Source of the DNA: Ricinus communis | Taxonomy: Eukaryota > Streptophyta > Magnoliopsida > Malpighiales > Euphorbiaceae | NCBI RefSeq assembly: GCF_019578655.1 | Contig: NC_063261.1 | Span: forward strand, 4,286,446-4,350,445 | Direction: 5' to 3' | DNA length: 64,000 nt | In this document: in pieces, positions 31,572-42,132 of the stretch | Numbering within the stretch: the stretch's first letter is position 1 | Layout of the letters: each line of letters opens with the position of its first letter | The notes under the pieces: generated by a model | Database searches by the model: none | Told to the model about the DNA's origin: nothing | Seen by the model: only the letters and a program-made list of their open reading frames with translations | Made by a program: the position numbers and the translations under genes

Positions 31572-34050
31572 GGACGGGCGAATCTCAATTAGGGTTGTAA
31601 GGAATTAAACCAAAATTATTTCTTAGAATCAATTTGGACTCAATTGACAAAAAAATTTCAATTTTGAGGGGTGAAATTGCAATTTTTATAAGTACATGGA
31701 CTAAATTAAAAAAAAAATTAAAACTTTTCAGCCCTTGAGCCAATCGACTCTGCGTACAGCCGAGTCAGCTATGTGTAGAGCCGATTGGCCTATATTTTAG
31801 TCTTCGATGTTGTTTTATGCATATTTTTTATTTAAAACGCCAAAAATATCTTCTAGAAGATGTTATTGATAATTATTTTAATTTAAAAAGATTTGTTTTT
31901 TATATTTATCAAACTAACATCTAATAAATAAAAAAGAATTCATGTTTTAATTATTGATATTATTTGATTTCCTAAGATTTCTTAAACCTTATTGCTATAA
32001 ATAGAAAGCTATTCTCTAGGTTTAGGGTTAGCTATTATCAGTAATTATCGTAGCATTTATTTAAGCAGTTGATAGGAATTAAAAAGAGATAGCAAGAAAG
32101 AACTCCAATTTGGGAAACCTTTTTCATAAAACGAAAGTAGTTTTCTGAAAATCATTTGTCCAAATCAAACACCGAAGCAAACCTTAAAAAGCACTAGATT
32201 TATATCCAATTTTTGATTCCACCTCTTCATCGTCACTAAAGACTCGAGAATCAACATAATACAGTGACAACTTGAGGGTTTCCAAATCCAGCATCATCAG
32301 CATATTTTTTTTAAATTTTATAGTTTTAGAAACATGATTAGGATTAATTTTAAATGTTCTATGTGATTTATGTTTTTAGATCTAGGGTTTTTAATAGTTT
32401 AGCATGTTTTTGTAATGTTTATGTATACTAGATTGTGAATATGATAACATGATCTGTATTAGGTTCTGAATTTGATAATCTATATGAGTAGATTAATATG
32501 TTAGATTTATTTTGCCTTCACGATAATTCATATGATTATGTGATTAGATATGATTTTAGGGTTGCATGATTAGTTTTAGGATCTGCCATGAAAAGCTTAT
32601 GTCTCTTATAATTTTATATTTTTTGATATTTATATATATTATGGCTTTGTTTAATTCAATATTTTATGTCTTTATCTCATTTTTTATATTAATCATGTTT
32701 AATGTCTTCTGTGCATGTGAATCGACTTCTAGATGATGGATGGTTGAAAACTGTGCAAAAACCAACCTGAGAAAGAGCCTAGAGTCGATCAGCTTAGAGA
32801 CCTCACTAATCAACTGTTCTTGGATTTTTGCCCTAATTCCAGACTTTTGACCTTTTTGGCAATTTTTCGTACTTTGTAACCTAGATTAGTTTATCTCTTT
32901 AAGTTTATTTGTTGTATGAAGGGTTATAATAGTTAGATTTACTTTTCTACTTTTATTCTTTTACTTATTTCGAATATATGGTAAATCTTTGATTATCTAA
33001 CTACTTAATAAAAAAATCGGACATATAGACATAGGCCTTAAATTTGGACTTTGGGATGATAATTATAGTCCATTAGATTAATAAGATGGTAAATTGAGCT
33101 TAATTTAAAATCCATATAGACTTAGTGGGCCTTTATCATATTTTTTAATTAATTAATGGAATAAGATCACTCAATTGGGCCTAGGCATGTAAAAAGGTAG
33201 TCCATTTAGGTCAAAAATAAGGTAATCAAAAGCATAACTTGTAATTGGACTAGACTAGGTGAACCTCTGTACATAATTGAATAATTAATTAGGTTAATAA
33301 TTTAAATAAGGATTAAGCTTAATAAAAATGGGCTAGACTTTAGTGGACATCAAATGCTATAGTGGTTACTTGTAGAAATATAATTATTGTGTTTATAGGG
33401 AATAACCCATGAAACAATAAAAATAAAAATAAGGATACACAAATAAGGAAGTTGGCTCTTGGATCCATCTCTAGATGCGGCGAAGCTTCCTTATGGAATC
33501 GAAAAATGCCACTCAATTAGTAAAAGTGTCCCGAAGAATTACCCGGGTGACAATTCTCATCTCTATGCTAGTCTATGTGACTAGTTGGCCCATCCTTCTA
33601 ATTTTTTACTGAAATGACCGGATTTGTCTAATTGATTACAATTATAGCCAAATTTAAATCTTGGTCAATATAGGGTGACATGGCAGATAATGTGTCATTA
33701 TTTATTATCAACAACTTACACGTCACTACCGCGTATATTTGCAAATCACGCACGAGTTACCAAGCTCAAGTTACAGATGAACAAGAAAGTAAATGACAAG
33801 TGAAAATCATGAATCAAGAAAAATGAAGGTGAAGTTATTTCTTTCCTCACTTTCATCGTGATTTTATGTATTATTTTAAGAGGCAAACACTATTGGTAAA
33901 GTAAGAAGATGTTTGTATCTATGGTTAAAAGGGTAGTATCCAATTTTTACCGAGATTTTTAATTTGAATATAATTGCAATCAATTAGCCAAATCAGACCA
34001 TTTAAGTAAGAATTTAAAGGATGGGCCAAATTTGCAAAATGAGACAAATG
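31572..34050 (+). other. Unclassified LTR-like non-coding sequence
   Basis: No ORF. Notable parts are a GC-rich inverted repeat CCAATCGACTCT (31740-31751) and AGAGCCGATTGG (31777-31788), and TTGCTATAAATAG (31993-32005) that looks like a TATA box. A leader-like stretch follows, and further on is gaagcttccttatgg-type sequence seen in LTRs (33420-33600). Ends not found. Confidence 0.35.
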
Positions 34051-34054
34051 TTTG

Positions 34055-34216
34055 AATTTTTAAATATATATGTATACATATATGTATATACATATATATA
34101 CATGTATATACAATAAGATCGTCTACTAGAAAGGTATAAGATCGTCACCACTATATATATGTATATACATATATGTATACATATATGTATACATGTATAT
34201 ACATATATGTATACAT
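34055..34216. repeat. TATACA/ATGTATAC microsatellite with embedded unit
   Basis: Self-complementary runs of tatatgtatacatatatg-type sequence sit on both sides of a non-repeat island (34110-34151) that contains ataagatcgtc twice. Such TA-rich palindromic DNA is a common neighbour of endogenous pararetrovirus insertions. Confidence 0.85.
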
Positions 34217-34603
34217 AAAGGGATAAGTATAAAACCTAAAACTCAAAACCATGCTTATGTTCTTGAATGCAAAATGAAAATAGAATGAAAGTATTTTCCG
34301 ATGCACATGGTCCTATATTTCAGAGGTAAGTGTATAGCATACTTAAAGTGATTCAAAACAAGAAAATTTTCAAAATTGAAGTTTTATTAATAAAACAAAC
34401 TTACATAGATTTTAGATTCCTAGTTCTTCTGGTAATAGGAAAGGAAAGATATCGAAAGGAAGTACAATGTTTTAGTTTTAGAAGAAGAATGAATGGAAAT
34501 GAAATTATTTCTAAAAATTACAAAGAATAAACTTAAAGAATGCAAAACTCTACTCTTTGTAATTCCCGGAAGTAACTTATGTCTCTTCTTGCTTCATTTT
34601 TCT

Positions 34604-34614
34604 CCTCATATAGA
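34604..34614 (-). promoter_or_regulatory. Viral-type promoter remnant (left copy)
   Basis: Minus strand CTATATGAGGA, with upstream sequence like that of the right copy (see 41667). One base departs from the TATAAGG consensus. Confidence 0.4.
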
Positions 34615-34899
34615 CGTCCTAAGGTGTTTGTCCTTAGGGAAGAAATGGGTTTCAACTCAAGGTCACATGGAGAGGAGCCTATCCTTTAGCGTTGTGGATA
34701 GTGGATACAATGGTTTTACTTTTACTTTTACTTTTACTATTTTTTGACTGCCCTATCGGGTCTTCAATCTTTATAGGCTCATTTGGCTTTACAAGTTTTA
34801 TAATGGGTTGATTGGGTCGTACAAGGTTTTACAAAGTTTTATAAGCCCATTGGGATATATTATACTTTACAAGGTTTTATCAATGGGTGGAAAGAATTC

Positions 34900-36230
34900 C
34901 AAAATAATCATCCTTATTGTCATATCCCAAACTTATTATTAGTTCGGATGATGATGATGCTTCAGACTGATTGGATTTTGATTTATTTTGCAATATTTGG
35001 GACATTATATTGCAAAGTGTTCTTCCTTTATTTTAGTTACTACAAGTAGAGGGCTTGCATGAGATTTTGTGCCAGGAATACTGAGGTGGAATGATCTGTC
35101 TTCATACTCCCTCGCTGATCAGCCGTTGCTTTACAGCTGGTTTTAAGATTTTTCTAGGACATTAAGGAGTCCCACCATTTTACCCTGAATTTTTAGACAA
35201 GTGTGATTATACCATAATTTTCAATATAGTTATAATCCCATTGCATTACCCAGAGTTTTGAACTGAACTGAAATAAAAGGGTTAACCTGGATTCTGATTC
35301 AGAAGGTTTATAGTGGATTTTAAAAAGATTATATGACTCTTTTACTTCTTGTAGAAGAAGAACAGGCACTGAACCAAAATAATTCCATCACTAGGATGTG
35401 AACTATAAGGGGAATTTGGATTTTAGTTTAGTGTCTAGGTAAAAAAGCCAGGAGTGGTTTGTTTTTTATTTTGGATGAGAAATGTGTTAAACCATGCCTG
35501 CTAGTAAACCTAGTACTTATAAGTTAGATAGTGGTTAATTTTATTTTGGAAGGAGATAGGGAAGGCTTTGGAGTTTGAAAAATATTGTCTCCATTCCAAA
35601 GGATAGAGAACCTTTAGAATATGACAAGTGGAATATCTGAGATCAGATTTTGTGTCTTTATTTATGAAGTGTTTAAACTTTACCGAGGCGGCAATGTTGC
35701 AAATCGCCTCATAGTAAGGTTGGGTTGTTGAAAGATTCTAGGGTTTAAAATGCCAACCTTTGGAAAAAAAATTTGATATTGCTATCGATAGGTTTTTATT
35801 GAAAAATCCTCTTCCATGATAACAATGTTTTGGAAATTTCTTTTATAAAAATACTCAGAATTTTTCTTTTTTTGATTGAGAAAGAACAATCTAGATATTT
35901 GGAGAAATCTTTTTAATCGTGTTTTGAGAATCTTATTGAGAAAGGAGGTTTTAGGAAATTCATTTCTCTAGGTTTGGAATAATACTTATTTCAGAGGTTA
36001 TACATGATACCTTTTGCAATGCCTATATGAGCTCTGGTTGTTTTGTAAGGTATTCCAGCCATGTTTGGATTTGTTCTTATTTTGGTGAGGAGGAAGATGA
36101 GGTACTGGTTTGCGCGCTTTCCTCTTTTGCTACTGCTTCAATCCATGAAGTTATTGGTTCAACAAATGAAATGAGTTTTGTGTCTGGGGTTTTAGCTGGG
36201 GTTTTGGGTTTTCTAGATTCAAGTTAAACC
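34900..36230 (-). pseudogene. Second-ORF remnant, left pararetrovirus copy
   Basis: Reverse-complement counterpart of 40080-41360. Short matching frames are broken throughout. A proline-rich beginning (aaacccaaaaccccagc) is shared by the two copies. Homology to a known viral protein is uncertain; position after RNase H suggests the downstream ORF. Confidence 0.4.
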
Positions 36231-36299
36231 ATTTTTTCTTTATTTTTTTGAATCATTTATTTGTTTTATAAAAATTCTCGAGTTAGAAAATTTGAAATT

Positions 36300-37600
36300 G
36301 GATTCTTTTCTCCTTTGATAAATTCTATTTCAGAATCAAAGGCTGAAAGAATAGCTTGCCACCTGGCAAAAATCTATTTTGATGCAATATTTTGGACATC
36401 TTTTTGCAAAATTTCTTAGCAGATTTACAATCAATATGGAGTAAAATTTTTTATTGAGTAAATCACTTTGAAATTTTTGGATGCACATAACTATGCTCAA
36501 AATTTCTTTCCTAATGGTGGAATAATTTTTTTGGTAATCATTCTAATGTGCAAAAGTGAATTGTATGATACACTCATGCTCATTCTGCATATGTTTTAAG
36601 ATTCTCCCATACCCTATATCTAAAGCATCAGTCTCTATTATTTGTGATAGAGCATGATCTGCTAAGTGAAAACAAGTGATTTCTAAGACTAAGGTTTTAA
36701 TTTCCTGAACTATTTTAGTGTGCTCATCTGTCCACGATGCTGGGATTTTCTTGAGCCTATCAAGCAAAGATTTGGCTAGGAGGTTTATATTAGGACAAAA
36801 GTTTATCACATAATTTAAACTCCCTAGAAATCTTTGCAGTTGTTTTTTTATCGAGAATCTTATCAGGGAACTTATTTGCAAACTCTTGAGATCTCTCTAT
36901 TTGAGTTATTGTTCTCTGAGTAATATAATAACCTAAAAACCTTATTCTTGTTTGGAATAAGACCGTTTTAGTTTTAAGAACCACTAGGCCATTCTTCTTT
37001 ATTATATAGAAGAAGGTTTCTAAATGTTTAAAGTATTATTGTATAGACTAAGAAAATACTAGAACATCGTCTATATAAACCAAGCAAAATTTTAAATGAG
37101 GTTCAAAAATGTCATTCATTTTAGAATTTAGAAGGGACATTTTTTAAACCAAAAGGCATTACATTCCACTCGGATTGTCCGAATGGAATTGTAAATGCGG
37201 TTTTATATCTATCTTCAGGTTTTAGTTGGATTTGCCAGAATTCTGATTTCAGGTCAAATTTTGAAAATACAGAAGCCTTGTGGAGCTTTTGTAGCAGGTC
37301 TTTTTTATTAAGAATAGGATACCTAATTCATTTTAATGCCTTGTTTAAGGGTTCTTTATTACTAACCTGAGAGTTTCCCTCTCAATTTATGAGTTTTTGT
37401 TTATATAAAAGGCTGCACAAGACCAAGGTAATCTTGTTTTAAGATTAAGCCTTTTTGTAATAGTTTACCAATCTTTTCCCTGTAATGTTGTTCTAACTCA
37501 GCGTTCATCTGTATAGGCCTAGCTTTGGTAAGGAATTTTTTGTCATCAAAATCAATTTCATATAGTAAATTTACCATATGCTGTTTTCTACTTCAAAAAG
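36300..37600 (-). pseudogene. Pararetrovirus reverse transcriptase and RNase H
   Basis: The RT active-site box YIDD is encoded at 37066-37077 on the minus strand. Downstream are QLQRFLGSLNYV, a connection region, and IIETDALDIGYG with the first RNase H catalytic Asp. This combination, with the FLG-LNY spacing, is that of caulimovirid RT rather than of the Ty3/gypsy elements elsewhere in the window. Several frameshifts and stops break the gene, so it is inactive. Confidence 0.8.
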
Positions 37601-37640
37601 CATTTGGTAATTCAGCACAAATTTTACTTTCAATTTTCTT

Positions 37641-37991
37641 TTAAAAATCAGAAATTTTCTTTTTTACCAAGTTATTGTGGAGCTGTTGTTCAATTATATG
37701 AAAGGACATATTTTGTTTTAAATGAAATAACTCATTTTCTTTTTCTTTTACTAGTAAATTAATCTCATTTTCATAAATAGAACATGCTTTTAGAATGCTA
37801 AGATTCCCAATTTGCGGTTTTTCTATGAAAGGAAAGAATACCTTTTCTTTTTTGCTTTTAAAATATATACCTTCATAGTTTACAGAATAAGGAGTTATAA
37901 GGTTTATAAATGGTATTCCCAAAATTATATTGTGATGAATATTGGAAACAATGACAAAGTTAGTTTTAATTTTGTAGCATTTGTTTTTCAC
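37641..37991 (-). pseudogene. Pararetrovirus protease-region remnant
   Basis: A 116-codon open frame with IILGIPFINLITPY, corresponding to the ILG-PF end segment of a retropepsin-like protease, followed by the charged linker that leads to RT. The active-site Asp part upstream is broken. Confidence 0.55.
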
Positions 37992-38724
37992 ATATTGCTT
38001 CGATTTTATATTTTATATCCATTTTGGAGCTATTTGCTGCCGATAATTTTATTTTATTTTTTTCTAAAAAATTTCTTAAGACAAGACTTTCTTATCAAAT
38101 AAAGCAATTGTGTCTATCCTGAAATCCTTTAAAAAAACAAAGGTTATTTTAATCAAATATTTTTTTTAGGTTATCTGTTTAACACGCAAAGAAAATCTTT
38201 TAGAATGGTTTCAATATTTTCGATATTTTGATTTTTTTTGCTTTCATCATCTTCTGATATTTCTCAAGATTCATCTTGTTTTGTAAGAAGAAGTTGTACA
38301 ATTTTACCATCTTCTTCTTGCTTTGTCTTATTTGTTTTTTTTTCATATTTCAATTTTTTAATCTCCTTTTATAGTCTTTGAATAGACGTCACCAGATTTT
38401 CTTTCTTTTTTTCAAGGATTTTTGTGAGATCATAAGTTTTGGTTTTAGGTTGAAGTGTTCTAGTAGTAGTTTCTTCCAATTTATCTTATAGGGATTTTAA
38501 TAGTTTATCCAAATCTCCTTTATGGATTTCAGTGTTTTCAATTCGTTTTATGACTTCAAGGACTAATTCTTAGTCCTTAGTCTAAATATTTATTTGGTTT
38601 TCAGTGTCACTTTATTCACAACTAAAAACACAATCATCATTTTAGATTTCTTCATCAGAAAATTCTAATGCAGAAGTTTGAAGAATAAGAGCTTCAATCT
38701 TTGATAAAGTTTCTTCTTCTAGAT

Positions 38725-39048
38725 TTAATTCTTGTAGTTGTCTTTTGACCCTACAGTACTTTGCATAATGACCCTTTTTTCACATTTAAAATAAGTGATT
38801 TCTTGTAGTTTTGGTTTTATGGTTTTCTCAAAAGGTTTTATTCGCTTTGTTTTTCTTTTTGATGTTTTATTGTAATAAGGTTCGTTAATTGTTTGTTTCC
38901 TATGAGGGTAGTATCTTAGTTTTGTATACCTCTTGTAGGATTTTTTATTCTTTTCGCCACAATTTCTAAAATAGTTGTTGCTGCGTGTTTTAACATTTAT
39001 GTCAAATTGTTGGCAAAAAGACCCAAGTTCCTCTTTGGTCTTTTTCAT
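38725..39048 (-). pseudogene. Basic region and degenerate zinc finger
   Basis: Lysine- and arginine-rich frame ending in a former CCHC finger (TYFKCEKRVIMQS) that keeps one Cys of the first pair and has lost others. It is typical of the nucleic-acid-binding end of a coat protein. Confidence 0.5.
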
Positions 39049-39459
39049 CTCCCATTCTAAATGTTTTTGAAGTTTTAGATCCTGACATATTTTGAGGCCC
39101 TCCTTTTAGGTGAAGCTTACAAGTTCTCCATATGTCAGGTTGTTATAATCGATTCTATAGGTTCTAAATATTTCTTTTATTCTATTCCTAACCTTTTCTC
39201 CTAAAAGGGTGGGGAGTCCTGCTAGGAATTTTGCCTTCTAAAGAGGTTGGTTTAATCCTCTCTAAGCATGACTCTAGTGAGAAAAGTGGTTTTATTACCA
39301 TTGGAAATCACTTAATTTCTTACATCTTAAATTGGATAATAATTTTGTATTTTTTGTTTAAGATGCGAAGGATCTCCAATAAAATGGAAAAAAAATGGTA
39401 TGAATTAGGATGTTTAAACCATCCTGGATGACATGTCCAAGTTCATTTAAAATTGGATC

Positions 39460-39666
39460 TCATGTTTCATTTACTTGGACTACATTTAAGATATCTAGGT
39501 GTTCTGGCAGCGTCAGGTGGTGATCCCACCAACCCTTGAGTTGTCCTAAAAATCCAAAAATTAGAAGTTCAACAATAGCTCGGTCACTCGCTTCATTTTG
39601 GGTTCTGTAGGCCTTTGTTGCCATAGTCATCTGTTGAAGGAATCCTAGGATTTGATATTCTATCAT
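39460..39666 (-). pseudogene. Coat/gag-like segment of the pararetrovirus
   Basis: Contains FLGQLKGWWDHHLTLPEHLD, a conserved tryptophan-rich segment of the capsid region of caulimovirid polyproteins found in plant genomes. It is the last recognisable part before the junction with the inverted right copy. Confidence 0.5.
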
Positions 39667-40079
39667 TCCATCTAAGTTCCATTCACATAGAGTTGTCGCA
39701 TTGAATTTGGTTTAATATAGGACAAAGGATTTGTTTTCTAATCCTATATCTGGTTGTGTTTAATTGTTTTACCAGAAAAATTATTCCACCATTAAAAAAG
39801 AAATTTTGAGCATAGTCATGTGCGTCCAAACATCTAAAGTGATTTACTCAATCAAAAACTTTTACTTCACATTGATTGTAAATCTGCTAAAGAAATTTTG
39901 TAAAAAAATGTCCAAAACGTTACATCAACATAGACTTTTACCGGGTGGCAAGCTATTCTTTCAACCTTTGATTTTGAAATAGAATTTATTAAAGGAGAAA
40001 AATTCAGTTCTAGATTTTCTAACTCGAGAATTTTTGCAAATCAGATAAATGATTTTTAAAAAAAAAAAGAAAAAATGGT

Positions 40080-41360
40080 TCAAGTTGAACCAGAAAAACC
40101 CAAAACCCCAACTAAAACCCCATACACAAAACCCACTTCATCTGCCCAACTAGTAACTTCATGGATTGAAGTAATGGAAAAGGAGGAAGGCACATAAACT
40201 AGTACCTCCTCCTCCTTACCAAAACAATAACAAATCCAAACATGGCTCGAAAACCTTACAAAACAACCAGAGCTTAGGAAGGCGTTACAAAAGGCATTAG
40301 GTATAACTTCTGAACTAAAAGAAAGAAATTTTCCAAAACCTCCTTTCTAAAGAACATTTTCAAAACACGATTAAAATGATTTCTCCAAATATCCATATTG
40401 TTCTTTCTCAATCAAAAAAGAAAAATTCTCAGTATTTTTATAAAAGAAATTTCTAAAATATTGTTATATTAGAAGAAGGAATCTTTCAATATTGGCATTT
40501 TAAACCTTGGAATCTTTCAATACCCCAACCTTACTACGAGGCAATTTTGCAACATACTGCATCGGCAAAGTTTAAACACTTCATAAATAAAGACATAAAA
40601 TCTAAAGCCTTTAGAATGGGGACAAGATTTGTTAAACCCTAAAGCCTTCCCTATCTCCTTCTAAAACAAAATCAACCACTGCCTAACTTATAACTACTGG
40701 GATTACCAACAGGCGTAGTATAACACCTTTATCATTCAAAATAAAAACAAATCCATTCCTGGCTCTTTTACTTAGACTCTAATCTAAAATCCAAATTCTC
40801 CTTATGGTTTAACTCCTAGTGATGAAATTACTTTGGTTCAGGGAATGTTCTTCTTCTACTAGAAGTAAAAGAATCATGTGATCTTTTTAAAACCCACTAT
40901 AAAGCTCCTAAATTAGAATCTAGATTAACCCTTTTATTTCTGTTTAGTTTAAAATTCTTCTTATCCTAGATAATGCAGTGGAACTATGACTATACTAAAA
41001 ATTATAGTATAATCACACTTGTTTAAAAATTCAAGCTAAAATGGTGGGACTCCTTCAATATACTAGAAGAAAATCCTAAAACCAGTTGTAAAGCAATGGT
41101 TGATTAGTTAGGGGTACATGCAGACAAATTATTCCACCTTAATATTCCTGGCACAAAAATCTCATATCAGTACTTTACTCGCAGCAGCTAAAATAGAGGA
41201 AGAATACTTTGTAATAATGTCCCAAATATTGCAAAAGAAATCAAAATCTAGTCAGTCAGAAGCATTATCATCATTTGAATCAATAATAAGTTTGGGGGAT
41301 GACAATGAGGATGATTGTTTTGAGATTTTTCCACCCATTAATAAAACTTTATAAAGCATG
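40080..41360 (+). pseudogene. Second-ORF remnant, right pararetrovirus copy
   Basis: Broken frames with a proline- and threonine-rich start and, near 40520, a stretch with ILQHTASAKFKHF. Counterpart of 34900-36230. Function not assigned. Confidence 0.4.
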
Positions 41361-41599
41361 ATATAGCCCAATAGGCTTGTAAAACTTTGTAAAACCTTGT
41401 ACGGCCCAACCGGCCCATTGTAAAACTTGTAAGGCCAAATGGGTATATAAAGGCTGAAAATATGGCAGTAAAAAAAAAGTAAAAGTAAAATCATTGTACA
41501 TAATCTTTGCAGGCTTTCAACATGTCTCCTGCCGACACTAGAAGACAAGCACCACTTTACTTTATGGATTGGCATCCACTATCCACGACACCAAAGGAT

Positions 41600-41680
41600 A
41601 AGCTCCTCTCCATGTGACCATGACCTGGCATCCACTTCTTCGCTAGGGACAAACATCATAAGACGTCTATATAAGGAGAA
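41600..41680 (+). promoter_or_regulatory. Viral-type promoter (right copy)
   Basis: CTATATAAGGAG (41667-41678) preceded by ccaaaggataagctcctctc and a gacaaacatcataagacg block. This resembles in layout the pregenomic-RNA promoters of caulimovirids. It lies after the second ORF and before the leader, as expected. Confidence 0.5.
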
Positions 41681-42132
41681 AAGCGAAGTAAGAAAAGGCA
41701 GAAGTTACTTTCAGAAATTACAAAGAGTAAAATTTTGCATTCTTTAAGCTTATTCTTTATAATTTTTAAAAAGAATTCAATTTCCATTCATTCTTCTTCT
41801 AAAGCTAAAACATTATACTTCCTTCCGATATCTTTTCTTTACTATTACTAGAAGAACTAAGAATCTAAAAACCTATATAAGTTTATTTTATTAATAAAAC
41901 TTCCAGCTTTGTAAATTTTCTTGTTTTGAATCGCTTTAAGTATGCTCTGTATTTATTCATAATTGTAATAGATGTTCTAATTGTTAAGTGTTAAATTTTA
42001 TATTTGTTTCAGGCATCTTTTATTTTCTAGTATTTATTTTATTGTTCTTATTATTTCATTTATTTTTTTATTTTGGTATATATTATTTAAGTTTGATTTT
42101 AGTTTAGTTTTGTTGTTTTTGTATATTTTATA

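Larger units (their letters stand above)
34325..39720 (-). mobile_element. Endogenous pararetrovirus (caulimovirid-like), left copy, decayed
   Basis: The minus strand carries, from right to left, a coat/gag-like segment, a zinc-finger remnant, protease, RT and RNase H, then a second ORF region and a TATA-containing intergenic region. The order fits the circular genome of plant pararetroviruses with a polyprotein followed by a second ORF. All parts are broken by stops, the 5' portion (movement region) is missing, and no LTRs exist. The genus cannot be fixed; the extra ORF behind RNase H would suit florendovirus-like forms. Not capable of expression as it stands. Confidence 0.75.
39750..41955 (+). 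mobile_element. Endogenous pararetrovirus, right copy, inverted, 5'-truncated
   Basis: Plus strand. It begins within RNase H (39764-40060, frame with NYSTIKKEILSIVMC), followed by the second-ORF region (40080-41360) and an intergenic promoter and leader. It mirrors 34325-36500 as an inverted repeat of about 1.9-2.2 kb around a single-copy core. Homology to the left arm ends near 41955. Stops throughout. Confidence 0.75.

Noticed and set aside
34493..34747. 84-codon ORF ending in a TFTFTF repeat
   Set aside because: Lies over the viral promoter and leader in the wrong direction; the repeat is an acttttactttt simple sequence.
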